A DNA stretch of 43,136 nucleotides from Nautiliaceae bacterium. GTDB lineage: Bacteria > Campylobacterota > Campylobacteria > Campylobacterales > Nautiliaceae. Made by a program: the position numbers and the translations under genes. Positions 34,127 through 43,104 of the stretch are shown here, piece after piece. Numbering within the stretch: position 1 is the first letter of the stretch; the number at the start of each line of letters is the position of its first letter. The DNA is taken from contig JAMOQT010000028.1 of assembly GCA_027063865.1 (NCBI GenBank), forward strand, positions 1 through 43,136, read 5' to 3'. Below the pieces are notes generated by a model. That model was not told the DNA's origin and did no database searches. It worked only from the letters and a program-made list of their open reading frames with translations.

Positions 34127-34194
34127 AAAAGTTCTTTTCTTCTTTTAAAAAAATCTATTTTTGCCGATTTTGTTTAAAACAAACGGGAGTAAAA

Positions 34195-34698
34195 ATGCTA
34201 AGTATTGACAGATACGGATTAAATTCGGCAAGTTTTAATTTCAGTTTTACGACAAGCGACGGTGATAAAATAGATTTAAAAATGTTTGATTCCGTTGAAG
34301 CCGGCAGCAGCTACAAAAAAGGCAGGGGCTTTGAATCTGAAGAATTTACATTAAAACATATGTACGGGTATGAGTTTCATTATGAAGGGAATGGGCTTAG
34401 CGAGCAGGATAAAAAGGAAATAAAAGAAGCTTTTAAAAAAATAAAACCGCTTTTTGAAAAGTTTATAAAGCAAAAAGAAGCAAACGAAAAAGTAATGGCA
34501 AATACCGCTCAAATGCTAAAATCTTTCTTGCCAGAACCGAAAAACGAAAATCATACAAACGCTATTAAAAGTGAAGGCGTAAAAACATTTGATGATGTGC
34601 TTAAACAGATTAAGGCGACTCTTGAAGAGGTAAGAAAAGCAAAAGAGTTTTTTGACAGGCTTTTTGACAATTCTAAAAAATTGGAGCTTTTTGCTTAG
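34195..34698 (+). CDS. Conserved protein of unknown function
   Basis: A 167-residue soluble protein. It starts MLSIDRYGLNSASFNFSFTTSDGDKIDLKMFDSVE with beta character, then YEFHYEGNGLSEQDKKEIKEAFKKIKPLFEKFIKQKE and a helical C-terminus. No signal peptide or catalytic motif. I do not recognise a named family beyond a general similarity to Campylobacterota hypothetical proteins. The upstream 68 bp contain GCCGATTT at 34163-34170 preceded by TAAA at 34146, similar to a flagellar sigma-28 promoter but with a 13-bp rather than 15-bp gap. It overlaps the convergent transporter gene by 4 bp. Confidence 0.7.
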   Translation: MLSIDRYGLNSASFNFSFTTSDGDKIDLKMFDSVEAGSSYKKGRGFESEEFTLKHMYGYEFHYEGNGLSEQDKKEIKEAFKKIKPLFEKFIKQKEANEKVMANTAQMLKSFLPEPKNENHTNAIKSEGVKTFDDVLKQIKATLEEVRKAKEFFDRLFDNSKKLELFA

Positions 34699-35534
34699 AG
34701 TTTATAAAATTTTACAATCATATACGAAAATATTACGGCCAAAACGAGCCTTATTCCTATAAGCACCCAGAAATTTGCACCGAAAAGTACGAATAGAAGA
34801 GGATCTTCAATTAAAGAATGGGCAATCATAAGAAACGTTCCCACAAACAAAAGCTCTTTTTTGGTTAGTTTGTCTTTTTCGGCTATAAGCACCCCCGCAC
34901 CGTATGTAATCCCCAAAATAATTCCGGTAATAATTGAAAATGATGCACTCAGGTTTTTGTTTTTGAAAAGTTTTTCTTTTAAAAAGTGCATTATAAAAAT
35001 AATTATTGTAATAAGGATAATAATTTTAATTGCTAAAACGGATGCGTTGTATAGGGATGAGCCTATCATATTCCAAAACGAATCGTAATGAGGAAGCGTA
35101 ATTTCTTTTTGAAGCGTTTTGCCTTCTATGTGAATCGGAAGAATTCTTAAAATAATTACCGCAATAATCCCCACTCCAATTCTCAGCAGGGTTGAATACC
35201 AGTGCGGCATTGAGAGTTTTTTCATAATGGTGTTTTCCACTGGCAGGGCATGGGCTATTCCTAAAAAAAGTCCCAATATCGTCCATTCATAAGGAGTGAG
35301 TCCCAAAGGTGCGGCAAAGGCGATGGCAGCATAGAGGTTAAATAAAACACCTGCGGCGATTGAGAGGGAAACTTCGGGGGATAGGCCCATAATAGAAGTA
35401 ACCGGCTCAAAAATAAAGGATATTTTTTGCAGTATTCCAAGATAAATCAGAATATCGGCCAAAAGATAAAACGGTATAACAAGTTTAATAATTAAAAGAG
35501 CCGTTTTTAGAGAGGATTTTATTATTTGATTCAT
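34695..35534 (-). CDS. Nucleoside-recognition (Gate) domain membrane protein
   Basis: A 279-residue membrane protein with about eight helices and two Gate-like repeats: VTSIMGLSPEVSLSIAAGVLFNLYAAIAFAAPLGLTPYEW and a C-terminal counterpart ITYGAGVLIAEKDKLTKKELLFVGTFLMIAHSLIEDP. Gate domains occur in FeoB, spore maturation proteins and nucleoside transporters. Substrate unknown; no FeoB G-domain is present. It begins where the GGDEF gene ends (shared base at 35534), so it may be regulated or co-expressed with it. Confidence 0.78.
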   Translation of the reverse strand: MNQIIKSSLKTALLIIKLVIPFYLLADILIYLGILQKISFIFEPVTSIMGLSPEVSLSIAAGVLFNLYAAIAFAAPLGLTPYEWTILGLFLGIAHALPVENTIMKKLSMPHWYSTLLRIGVGIIAVIILRILPIHIEGKTLQKEITLPHYDSFWNMIGSSLYNASVLAIKIIILITIIIFIMHFLKEKLFKNKNLSASFSIITGIILGITYGAGVLIAEKDKLTKKELLFVGTFLMIAHSLIEDPLLFVLFGANFWVLIGIRLVLAVIFSYMIVKFYKL

Positions 35535-37117
35535 TATATTTCCACCCTGTTTTTACCGTTTCTTTTAGCTTCATAAAGATTAATATCCGCTCTTTTTATT
35601 GCATCAAATATTGAACTATCGCCCTCTCTTATCTCACTTATACCCAAACTTATTGTAAATTTCAGATGTTTTTGTCCAATTTCAAGTGTAATATCCTCAA
35701 TATGTTTTCTGATTTTTTCAGCAACTATGTATGTATTTTCTATGTTGGAATTCGGTAAAATGATTAAAAATTCCTCACCCCCGTATCTTATGAACAAATC
35801 CTCTTTTCGGATGTCGTTTTTAATTGTTTCGGCTAATTTTATTAAAACCATATCTCCGACATCATGTCCGTATGTGTCGTTGACTTTTTTAAAATCGTCA
35901 ATATCAAGCATTATAATTCCGACCGGTTTTTTGGAAATTTCAAATTTAATAAAAAGTTCATGGGCTTTTTCCTCTAAAAAGTTTCTGTTTAGCGTTTTTG
36001 TTAAAACGTCCTGATAGGCTTTTGAGCTGTATTCTTCAATTTCGCTGTTTAAAAGGTTTATATACGCTTTTATACGCTGTGCCACGTCGATGAGGTTGTT
36101 TTTATATACATTTAATTCGTCTTTTTCTTCTGTTTTTTTCGGAATTTTGTCAAACTGATATGTTTTTATGTAATATAAGATACGGTTCATTTCGTTTATT
36201 TGGTTTAACATCCATCTGAATAATAAAAACATCGTTATGAATGTCAATATAAAGGAGAGTATTTCCAGACATAATAAAAATAAAGCTTTGTATTTTATTT
36301 TGGTTAAAAATGGAAAAATGTTGTCTCTAATAATTAAGTATGCCATTGTTTTGTCAAAAAAATCTTTAATTTCTATTTTACTGAAAATATATCCGTTTTG
36401 AAGTTCCCGTCCGGGTTTTAGCGTTATGTTATATACGTTTCCCAAAACTTTCCAGTTTTTGTATGAGGGAAGTTTTTCATAATATTTGTATTTTTCGGGA
36501 AGCAGGGATTCTTTGAGCTCGTTGTCGTTTAGATAGATGCTTACATTTTCCGCGTTTAATTTTTTAAACAATTCCCGAAATACTTTTATATGTATTCCAA
36601 AAGAGACGCTTCCGAGCAATTTATTTTTGTATTTTATCGGATAAGTAGCCCTCAAACCCGGATATAAACGGCATATATAGAAATGAACGGAAGGGGAAAA
36701 AGAGGTGCTTACCCATACAATGTCCGCCCTGGCTTTGCTTACGTCCATATTAAAAGCTTTCAGATTCGCAAAATTTACAAAACTTTTTGCGGGAGGTTTA
36801 AAAAAATGGATTTCTTCCAATAAACCGGAATCGTGTAAGTTTTTATAAAGAGGCATTATAAAATTAATAAGTTTTTCTCTGTCGTTTTTTAAATAAGAAT
36901 CTATAACTATATTGGAAGAAGAAAGAAATTTCGTAAAGGAAGCGAGATAAGCTTTTTTGTCTTCCAATATGGTTTTAAACTCTTTTACTCTGGTATTGTA
37001 AATTGGTTTGCCCAATTCTTCTTGTATAAAATGCAGATTTTTATTTACAACAAATACCGTTGTAGCAATTGCCATAGCAAAAATTGCAAATATAATCGTA
37101 TAAATTTTAAATCTCAT
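35534..37117 (-). CDS. Membrane-bound diguanylate cyclase with periplasmic sensor
   Basis: A 527-residue GGDEF protein producing c-di-GMP. An N-terminal membrane helix (residues 5-24), a periplasmic Cache-like sensor (about 30-265, including HFYICRLYPGLRATYPIKYKNKLLGSVSFGI), a second helix (about 280-302), a HAMP-like/coiled linker, then the GGDEF domain with RYGGEEF (446-450 for GGEEF) and an intact inhibitory I-site RKED at 437-440, five residues before it. So it should be active and product-inhibited. No EAL domain. It follows ilvD by 32 bp; a GCCC-TTTT-GGGC stem lies in between (about 37129-37142). Confidence 0.92.
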   Translation of the reverse strand: MRFKIYTIIFAIFAMAIATTVFVVNKNLHFIQEELGKPIYNTRVKEFKTILEDKKAYLASFTKFLSSSNIVIDSYLKNDREKLINFIMPLYKNLHDSGLLEEIHFFKPPAKSFVNFANLKAFNMDVSKARADIVWVSTSFSPSVHFYICRLYPGLRATYPIKYKNKLLGSVSFGIHIKVFRELFKKLNAENVSIYLNDNELKESLLPEKYKYYEKLPSYKNWKVLGNVYNITLKPGRELQNGYIFSKIEIKDFFDKTMAYLIIRDNIFPFLTKIKYKALFLLCLEILSFILTFITMFLLFRWMLNQINEMNRILYYIKTYQFDKIPKKTEEKDELNVYKNNLIDVAQRIKAYINLLNSEIEEYSSKAYQDVLTKTLNRNFLEEKAHELFIKFEISKKPVGIIMLDIDDFKKVNDTYGHDVGDMVLIKLAETIKNDIRKEDLFIRYGGEEFLIILPNSNIENTYIVAEKIRKHIEDITLEIGQKHLKFTISLGISEIREGDSSIFDAIKRADINLYEAKRNGKNRVEI

Positions 37118-37149
37118 CTTTTGCCTTTATGCCCAAAAGGGCAAAAACT

Positions 37150-38838
37150 CTATTCAGCCCTTAAAACAGCACCGTTGCTTGCGTTGGTTACAAGCATTCT
37201 GTATTGTTTAAGCCATTTGCCCGGCACTTCTTTTTTAATAGGGGTGAATTCTTTTTTCCTTTTTTCAATCTCTTCATCAGATAAATCGACATTTATTGAG
37301 AAATTATCAACATCTATTTCGATTATGTCGCCATCTTTTAAAAGACCTATCATTCCGCCTTCCGCCGCTTCAGGGGATACGTGACCAATGCTTAGTCCCC
37401 TTGTGGCTCCACTAAATCTTCCGTCAGTAATAAGTGCCACTTTATCACCGAGTCCCATACCCATAATCAGACTTGTAGGGGCGAGCATTTCCTGCATTCC
37501 GGGGCCACCTTTTGGTCCTTCGTATCTGATTACTACAACGTCGCCTTCTTTTATTTTCCCGCCTGTAATTCCCTCGATTGCTTCTTGCTGAGAGTTAAAG
37601 CATACGGCTTTTCCTCTGAATTTTCTCTCGCCTGTAATCCCTGCGGTTTTAATAACGCATCCTTCTTCAGCAAGGTTACCAAAAAGCACGGCAAGGCCTC
37701 CGACTTTGCTGTAAGGGTTTTCTATAGTGTGAATAACGCTTGTGTCTTTAACTTCTGCGTCTTTGATCCTGTCGGCTACGCTGCCTCCTTCGATTACTGG
37801 GTTGTCAAGGTATAAAATAGTATCGCTTCTTCTGCTGATTTCTTTCATAACCGCGCTCATTCCGCCGGCTCTGTGGATATCTTCCATATGAACCGTTTGA
37901 AGAGAAGGAGAAATTTTGGCAATATGCGAAGTATGACGTGCGATTTCGTTTAGTTTGTTTAAATCAAAATCAACTCCCGCTTCTTTTGCAATAGCCATCA
38001 TGTGAAGCACGGTATTTGAGCTTCCGCCCATAGCCATATCAACTACAAACGCATTATGGACGGCTTTTTCATTTATGATGTTTTTGATTTTATATTGTTC
38101 TGTCAGTTTTTCGTCTTTAGCTATTTCGCATATTCTTCTTGCAGCGGCTCTTAAAAGCTCTTCCCTCTCAGGTGTAAGCGCTAAAATTGTCCCGTTTCCT
38201 TTTAAAGCAATTCCCATAGCTTCAATTAACGTATTCATAGAATTTGCAGTAAACATTCCGCTACAACTTCCCCCTCCCGGACACGCCAGGCATTCAAGGT
38301 TGTAAAGCGTATCTTCGTCAATTTCGCCTTTTTCGAATTTTCCGACACCTTCAAACACGGTAGCTAAATCTATCGGAGTGCCGTCGGGCATGTGTCCGGC
38401 TCTCATCGGTCCGCCGGTAACGAAAATCGTAGGTACGTTAACCCTAAGGGCTCCCATAACCATACCCGGTGTGATTTTATCGCAGTTAGGGATACAGATA
38501 AGAGCGTCGAGTTTATGCGCGTTCATTACTGTTTCAACCGAATTTGCAATAATCTCACGGCTTGGAAGGGAATAAAGCATACCATCATGCCCCATCGCAA
38601 TACCGTCGTCAACGCCGATTGTGTTAAATTCAAAAGGCACGCATCCGTTTTTTCTGATTTCATCTTTTACGATTTCAGCGTATTTGTTTAAGAAGAAATG
38701 TCCCGGAATTATTTCTATAAAGGAGTTTGCAACACCGATAAACGGTTTTTCAAAATCTTCATCTTTAAGACCTGTGGCTCTGAACAGACTTCTGTGAGGG
38801 GCTCTGTGCCAACCTTTTTTAACTTCGTCACTTCTCAT
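37150..38838 (-). CDS. ilvD: Dihydroxy-acid dehydratase
   Basis: Penultimate step of valine/isoleucine synthesis. From MRSDEVKKG the 562-residue protein contains [24 protein letters not shown], the iron-sulfur ligands in [11 protein letters not shown] (Cys119) and [18 protein letters not shown] (Cys192), [38 protein letters not shown] and [27 protein letters not shown] chose ATG 38838 because AGGA lies 8 bp before it; the earlier ATG at 38847 abuts the site. Full length and all motifs intact. Confidence 0.97.
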   Translation of the reverse strand: MRSDEVKKGWHRAPHRSLFRATGLKDEDFEKPFIGVANSFIEIIPGHFFLNKYAEIVKDEIRKNGCVPFEFNTIGVDDGIAMGHDGMLYSLPSREIIANSVETVMNAHKLDALICIPNCDKITPGMVMGALRVNVPTIFVTGGPMRAGHMPDGTPIDLATVFEGVGKFEKGEIDEDTLYNLECLACPGGGSCSGMFTANSMNTLIEAMGIALKGNGTILALTPEREELLRAAARRICEIAKDEKLTEQYKIKNIINEKAVHNAFVVDMAMGGSSNTVLHMMAIAKEAGVDFDLNKLNEIARHTSHIAKISPSLQTVHMEDIHRAGGMSAVMKEISRRSDTILYLDNPVIEGGSVADRIKDAEVKDTSVIHTIENPYSKVGGLAVLFGNLAEEGCVIKTAGITGERKFRGKAVCFNSQQEAIEGITGGKIKEGDVVVIRYEGPKGGPGMQEMLAPTSLIMGMGLGDKVALITDGRFSGATRGLSIGHVSPEAAEGGMIGLLKDGDIIEIDVDNFSINVDLSDEEIEKRKKEFTPIKKEVPGKWLKQYRMLVTNASNGAVLRAE

Positions 38839-38861
38839 TTTAAACATCCTTTTTTTACACT

Positions 38862-38892
38862 ATTTTAGCACATTTTGAGAAAAATTATATTA
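38862..38892. promoter_or_regulatory. Divergent promoter region of ilvD and the RNA-ligase operon
   Basis: Minus-strand TGCTAAAAT (hexamer 38862-38867) lies 24 bp before ilvD. On the plus strand TATATT (38887-38892) and TACATT (38899-38904) are candidate -10 elements for the gene at 38927. No operator-like repeat is seen. Confidence 0.35.
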
Positions 38893-38926
38893 AAATTACA
38901 TTAAGTGTACGGAGAAAGGGTGGAAA

Positions 38927-39730
38927 ATGGATGTTGATAAGTTTTTAGAGGAATATTTTAATCTTATTAAAAAGGTTAACGATTTTCATTTCTCGTATTT
39001 AGTAACTAATAAATTCAAATTTCCTAAAACGAATTATCTTGAATTAAAGCGTTTTATTGATACCGCAACGAATTTTTTACTTGATTTAGACGAGCATATT
39101 TTAAACGGACTTGCCGGAAAACTGTATCAGGATATAGAGTCGCTTTATACCTTTTATAAGGATTTTACAAAAAAAACGAAATATGTAGAAGTTGTTTTTT
39201 ATCATGAATATCTGGAGAATTTAGATAATTACAAAGCTTTAAAAGACGAATATGAACAGTTGCAAAAAAGTATCGAAGAATACAATAATACCATTGTTTC
39301 AAGTGAAGAAAAATTAAAGAAGATTTCCGAAAAAGACCCCTCATATAAAAGGCTTAGAAAACTGTATGTGGATTCGATATATGAGCTTTCCAAAAACAAA
39401 GACAGGTTTTACGAAGTGAAAAAAGAGCTTGAAGCTATCGAAAAAAGGGAAGAATTGAAATTTTTTCCTAAATTTAACAAACTAAAAGAGATGCATATTT
39501 TAAAGCTTGAAAAAATTCTTAATTGCAAATTGTATTATTACGACAAATTGCTATGCTATAATGCATCAAAGTCGCAGCCTGTGATAGACTTTTTTGTAAA
39601 ATCGAACATTGAGGGAGATTTTTCAACAAAAACATTTATCGATTATTCATTAAAAAATATTGATTTATCAAAATCCCATAACAGCGAATGGTTAATGTAT
39701 CTTAAAAAAATTTCAAAGGTGATTGAATGA
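38927..39730 (+). CDS. Coiled-coil protein of unknown function (first gene of RNA-ligase operon)
   Basis: A 267-residue soluble protein, almost entirely helical. A central coiled coil runs about residues 100-175 (NLDNYKALKDEYEQLQKSIEEYNNT...DRFYEVKKELEAIEKREE). The flanking regions have Tyr/Phe/Lys-rich helices; no signal peptide, no membrane helix, no catalytic motif. I do not recognise a family. It overlaps the next gene by 4 bp (ATGA), so it is co-translated with the cNMP-like protein and upstream of the RNA ligase; a structural or sensor role in that unit is inferred from context only. Confidence 0.7.
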   Translation: MDVDKFLEEYFNLIKKVNDFHFSYLVTNKFKFPKTNYLELKRFIDTATNFLLDLDEHILNGLAGKLYQDIESLYTFYKDFTKKTKYVEVVFYHEYLENLDNYKALKDEYEQLQKSIEEYNNTIVSSEEKLKKISEKDPSYKRLRKLYVDSIYELSKNKDRFYEVKKELEAIEKREELKFFPKFNKLKEMHILKLEKILNCKLYYYDKLLCYNASKSQPVIDFFVKSNIEGDFSTKTFIDYSLKNIDLSKSHNSEWLMYLKKISKVIE

Positions 39731-40128
39731 ATCTGTTTACATCTTACACACCCGAAGAGACTAAGTTTTTACTTGAGGTGGTACAAAAAAAGATTGAAAT
39801 AAAACATGATATTTTTACCGGCGTAAACAAAGATAAAATAGGATATTTTAAACAAATAAGGCTGTCGAAAAAAGAGGTTATTAAAGATTATGATTTTGTT
39901 TTTGTAAAAAAAGGAAAGCTTGGCGTAATTTCAGGCGGTAAAGTAGTTAAAACTTTAAAAGAAGGCGAATGTTTCGGATATGCGAAGAAGTTTTTAGGCG
40001 AAGAATATGTTCTTTTGGTTATGGAAAATTCAGAAGTAGTTTTGTTTGATATCGGAGAGGACGTTATTCTTGCTAAAAATTTATTGAAATATGTTTCAAA
40101 ACACGCAGTGAAATGTAAAATTATTTAA
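39727..40128 (+). CDS. Minimal cyclic-nucleotide-binding-like protein
   Basis: A 133-residue protein with a jelly-roll pattern like the Crp/cNMP-binding domain: IKDYDFVFVKKGKLGVISGGKVVKTLKEGECFGYAKKFLGEEYVLLVMENSEVVLFDI. The GECFGYAKKFLGEEY segment sits where the phosphate-binding cassette lies, but the conserved Arg-Ala of nucleotide binders is not evident, so ligand binding is uncertain. There is no helix-turn-helix. It could be a ligand or redox sensor for the neighbouring proteins. Start overlaps the upstream gene by 4 bp; the RNA ligase begins one base after its stop. Confidence 0.65.
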   Translation: MNLFTSYTPEETKFLLEVVQKKIEIKHDIFTGVNKDKIGYFKQIRLSKKEVIKDYDFVFVKKGKLGVISGGKVVKTLKEGECFGYAKKFLGEEYVLLVMENSEVVLFDIGEDVILAKNLLKYVSKHAVKCKII

Positions 40129-40129
40129 A

Positions 40130-41233
40130 ATGAAGATGTTTTATTTACCTAGTAAAAAAGAGTGTGACGAAATAGTTGCGGCTTCTAAGCAGTTTTTTTG
40201 TAAAAGTTTTGAGTTTCAAGGCAGAAAAATCGCCGTATATCACTATAAACAGGGAAATTTTGAGGAGTTTGAAAAATTTAACGCATGGGAACTAAGAGGT
40301 CTTACGTTTGTTAAAGAAGGGAATGAATGGAAAAGATTTCCTGCAATTCATAAGTTTTTTGAGCTTAATCAGGTGCCCGGATGGATGGAAGAGAATCTGA
40401 AAGATAAAAAAGTTATAAAAGTTAGTGAAAAAATAGACGGGACGTTAGTTCATCCCGTAATTGTGGGCGGAGAAGTTTATTTTAAAAGCAAGCTTAGGTT
40501 TGATTCCTATCAGGCGATGAGGTCTCAGACAATTTATGAAAACAGTGAAAACATTAAAAAATTTGTAAAGTACTGCTTTGATAACGGGCTTTTTCCGATG
40601 TTTGAATATATTTCGGAAAAATCGCAGGTTGTAATGGATTACAAAAAAGAAGCTCTGATTCTCATACAGGTGAGGGATGAAAACGGAAATTATATTTTGA
40701 ATTTTGAAAAAACGGCGGAAAAATTCGGTGTGGAATATGCCGGAATATGTGAAAACAAACCTTTAAGCGAATATATCAAAAACAGAGGCGTGTGTAAAAG
40801 CAAAGAAGGCTGGGTTTTGGTTTTTGAGGATATGAAGTTTGTAAAAGTAAAGACGGACGAATATTTAAAAAGACACAAAATATTAGGGGATATAAAAGAG
40901 CACAACATTATTCAAATGACCCTGAGCGGTGAGATAAAAAATCTCTTTGAAATACTGAATCCTAAGAGCGAAAAGTACGAATTCGTAAAAGAAATACACG
41001 ATAGGTTTAACGAAAAATACGACAATTTGCAAAAAGAGCTTTTGGGAATAATAGATTCGTTTGAGGGAACACTCAAAGAATTTAAACAAAAGTATCAAAA
41101 CCATCCGTTTTACGCAATATTAAGCGAAGCGTATAAAAAAAGAAAAAAACAGCCGCCAAAAGAGACAATCAGGCAGTGGGTTGAAAACAACACCAAAAAA
41201 CTAAAAAACGCTAAGAGGTTTTTAGGGTTATAA
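40130..41233 (+). CDS. T4 Rnl1-type RNA ligase
   Basis: A 367-residue ATP-dependent RNA ligase. Nucleotidyltransferase motifs in order: an upstream AWELRGLTF, motif I EKIDGTLV with Lys101 for adenylylation, motif III FPMFEYIS (155-162), motif IV EGWVLVF (226-232) and motif V VKVKTDEYLKRH (238-249). The helical C-terminus fits the Rnl1 specificity domain. T4 Rnl1 seals tRNA cut by anticodon nucleases. Co-occurrence with a cNMP-like protein and a coiled-coil protein points to regulated RNA repair, an inference. No polynucleotide kinase/phosphatase or nuclease gene is adjacent. It overlaps the convergent ABC gene by 23 bp. Confidence 0.9.
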   Translation: MKMFYLPSKKECDEIVAASKQFFCKSFEFQGRKIAVYHYKQGNFEEFEKFNAWELRGLTFVKEGNEWKRFPAIHKFFELNQVPGWMEENLKDKKVIKVSEKIDGTLVHPVIVGGEVYFKSKLRFDSYQAMRSQTIYENSENIKKFVKYCFDNGLFPMFEYISEKSQVVMDYKKEALILIQVRDENGNYILNFEKTAEKFGVEYAGICENKPLSEYIKNRGVCKSKEGWVLVFEDMKFVKVKTDEYLKRHKILGDIKEHNIIQMTLSGEIKNLFEILNPKSEKYEFVKEIHDRFNEKYDNLQKELLGIIDSFEGTLKEFKQKYQNHPFYAILSEAYKKRKKQPPKETIRQWVENNTKKLKNAKRFLGL

Positions 41234-42914
41234 TTCCTTTGTTTTTGATCATCAGAATCTCTTCGGCTTTTGCAATAGTTTCGGCCCTGTGGGCTATGAT
41301 AATCGACGTTCTGTTTTTGAGGAAATTTTCTATGTTTTTAAAAACTTTCTCTTCCGTGTCTATATCAAGGGCTGAGGTTGATTCGTCAAGTATTATGATT
41401 TTAGGTTTATGCAAAAGAGCCCTTGCTATTGCAACTCTTTGTTTTTGCCCGCCGCTAAGCTTAACACCGTTTTTACCTACGTAAGTATTTAATTTCTCAG
41501 GCCATTTTTCGACTGTGTCTTTAAGCTCTGCGAGTTTTAAAGCCTCCCATATTTCATTCTCTTCAAACTTTTTTCCGAGTGTCAGATTAAATAAAAGCGT
41601 ATCGTTAAAGAGTCTAGTTTCCTGCAGTATCAGGCTGACGTTCTCACGTATTTTATCAAGCCCTATTTCTTTATAACTAATTCCGTTATATTTTATATCC
41701 CCATCGTTTGGTGTGAAAAATCCCGCTATTATTTTTGCGAGCGTCGTTTTCCCGCCTCCGCTTGCACCTATGAGCGCTGTAATTTTATTCGGATGTATTA
41801 TGGCAGAGGCGTTTTTTAAAATCCAGTCGCTTTCACTGTATTTAAATGAGATGTTTTGCATTTCAATTTTTACCGGAGTTTCAAACGGGTTTTGTTTATG
41901 AGGAAATTTCGGTTCGGTTTTAAGCTCCAGTGTTTCGTTAATTCTATCAAGTGCGGCTTTTGCGGCGAAGTAGCTGTATTGAATGGAGATAATATCCTGA
42001 ATGGGAGTCATCATAAACCACAGATAACTGTAAACGGCAAGCATTAATCCGATTGTAAGGTTATCGTACGCCACGGCTAAAATTCCTGCGGCTCTGAATA
42101 TTTCAAATCCTATTAAAAATATCAGAAAACTCAGTTTGTTAAACGCTTCTACCTTATAACTGAAATCAAACGCCTTTTGTTTGAGTTCTTTGGTGAGATT
42201 AAAGAGTTTTTTGAAAAAGAAATTTTCTTTATTGTAGGCTTTTATCTGCTCAAACAGCTCAAGCGTTTCGATAAGAGCTTCTTGAAATACAGAAATGGAG
42301 CGGTTTTGGGCGGTTTTGTATTTTTTGACTTTTCTTGCGATTTTACCTGAAAGTACAACTACAAAAGGATTGAGTATTAAAATGAAAAGCCCGAGTTTCC
42401 AGTTGATAAGAAGCAAAACTACGGCCACTCCTATTAAAGTAAGGGCTGAAATTACAAAACGTGAAACCGATTTAATTAAAAATTCTTCGACCGTATTTAC
42501 GTCGCTTATAAGACGGCTTGCAATATCTCCGGTTTTAAGGTTTTCGTATTCATTGATGGAGAGGTTTTTAAGATGACTTAGCACCCTTAGTCTGATTTTA
42601 TAAGTTATATCTTTTGTTATTTTTTCAAAAAAATAACTCTGCGCTACGTTTAGGGCCACAAACAGACTTCTTAAAACAAGTACGGTTATAAGCGTAACAA
42701 TTACATAACAAAATGCTGAGCATTGCCCAAATATTCTGCTTAAATTCTCAATCCAGACCCCGGGTTTGTTTAATAACACTTCGTCAATTAACAAAGGCAT
42801 AAGCATAGGAATCGGAATTGATATAATGGTGGCTATCAGTGCAATGAGCTGAGCGGTAATAAATTCACGTTTATATTTTTTGATATCGGTTATCAAGTGT
42901 TTGAACGTATACAA
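41211..42914 (-). CDS. ABC exporter (fused membrane and ATPase domains)
   Basis: A half-transporter of the MsbA/lipid-multidrug type, 567 residues: six membrane helices (about residues 15-290 of the trimmed protein) and an ATPase domain with Walker A LIGASGGGGKTTLAK, signature VKLSGGQKQRVAIARALL, Walker B KIIILDESTSALD and the H-loop IIAHRAET. The longest open frame begins at 43088 inside the tRNA-Leu gene and would give the artefact MAELADALDLGSS; I place the start at TTG 42914 (MYTFKHLITDIKKY), which has AAAGG six bases upstream. No ATG precedes the first helix. Substrate unknown. Confidence 0.87.
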   Translation of the reverse strand: MYTFKHLITDIKKYKREFITAQLIALIATIISIPIPMLMPLLIDEVLLNKPGVWIENLSRIFGQCSAFCYVIVTLITVLVLRSLFVALNVAQSYFFEKITKDITYKIRLRVLSHLKNLSINEYENLKTGDIASRLISDVNTVEEFLIKSVSRFVISALTLIGVAVVLLLINWKLGLFILILNPFVVVLSGKIARKVKKYKTAQNRSISVFQEALIETLELFEQIKAYNKENFFFKKLFNLTKELKQKAFDFSYKVEAFNKLSFLIFLIGFEIFRAAGILAVAYDNLTIGLMLAVYSYLWFMMTPIQDIISIQYSYFAAKAALDRINETLELKTEPKFPHKQNPFETPVKIEMQNISFKYSESDWILKNASAIIHPNKITALIGASGGGKTTLAKIIAGFFTPNDGDIKYNGISYKEIGLDKIRENVSLILQETRLFNDTLLFNLTLGKKFEENEIWEALKLAELKDTVEKWPEKLNTYVGKNGVKLSGGQKQRVAIARALLHKPKIIILDESTSALDIDTEEKVFKNIENFLKNRTSIIIAHRAETIAKAEEILMIKNKGIITLKTS

Positions 42915-43009
42915 TTTTTGCCTTTGGGAGTTTTTATGAAAATTATACAAAGAAAAATAAATATTGTAAAAAGTTGAAGGTGACAGACACCTAATAGCTA
43001 GATTTTGAG

Positions 43010-43094
43010 TGGTGCGGGAGAGAGGACTCGAACCTCCACGCCTTGCGGCACTAGATCCTAAGTCTAGCGCGTCTGCCAGTTCCGCCACTCCCGC
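43010..43094 (-). tRNA. tRNA-Leu (anticodon UAG)
   Basis: On the minus strand GCGGGAG pairs with CTCCCGC in the acceptor stem. The D-arm region reads TGGCGGAACTGGCAGACGC. The anticodon stem CTAGA/TCTAG encloses CTTAGGA with anticodon TAG. A long class II variable arm (TGCCGCAAGGCGT) follows, then T-arm GGAGGTTCGAGTCCTC and an encoded CCA. It decodes CUA. All features of tRNA-Leu are present. Confidence 0.95.
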
Positions 43095-43104
43095 ATATGA
43101 AAAG

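Noticed and set aside
34146-34170. Sigma-28 flagellar promoter before the 34195 gene
   Set aside because: GCCGATTT is suggestive, but the gap to TAAA is 13 bp instead of 15 bp and the -35 match is weak; kept only as a remark in the gene entry.
42971-42992. REP-like hairpin GGTGTCTGTCACC near the tRNA genes
   Set aside because: Only one short copy with an imperfect stem; the partly similar AGTGCCAGACACT near 14320 is too different to call a family, and there is no REP-associated transposase.
42915-43088. N-terminal extension of the ABC exporter beginning MAELADALDL
   Set aside because: It is a translation of the tRNA-Leu gene and its 3' flank; a TTG with a ribosome-binding site lies at 42914.
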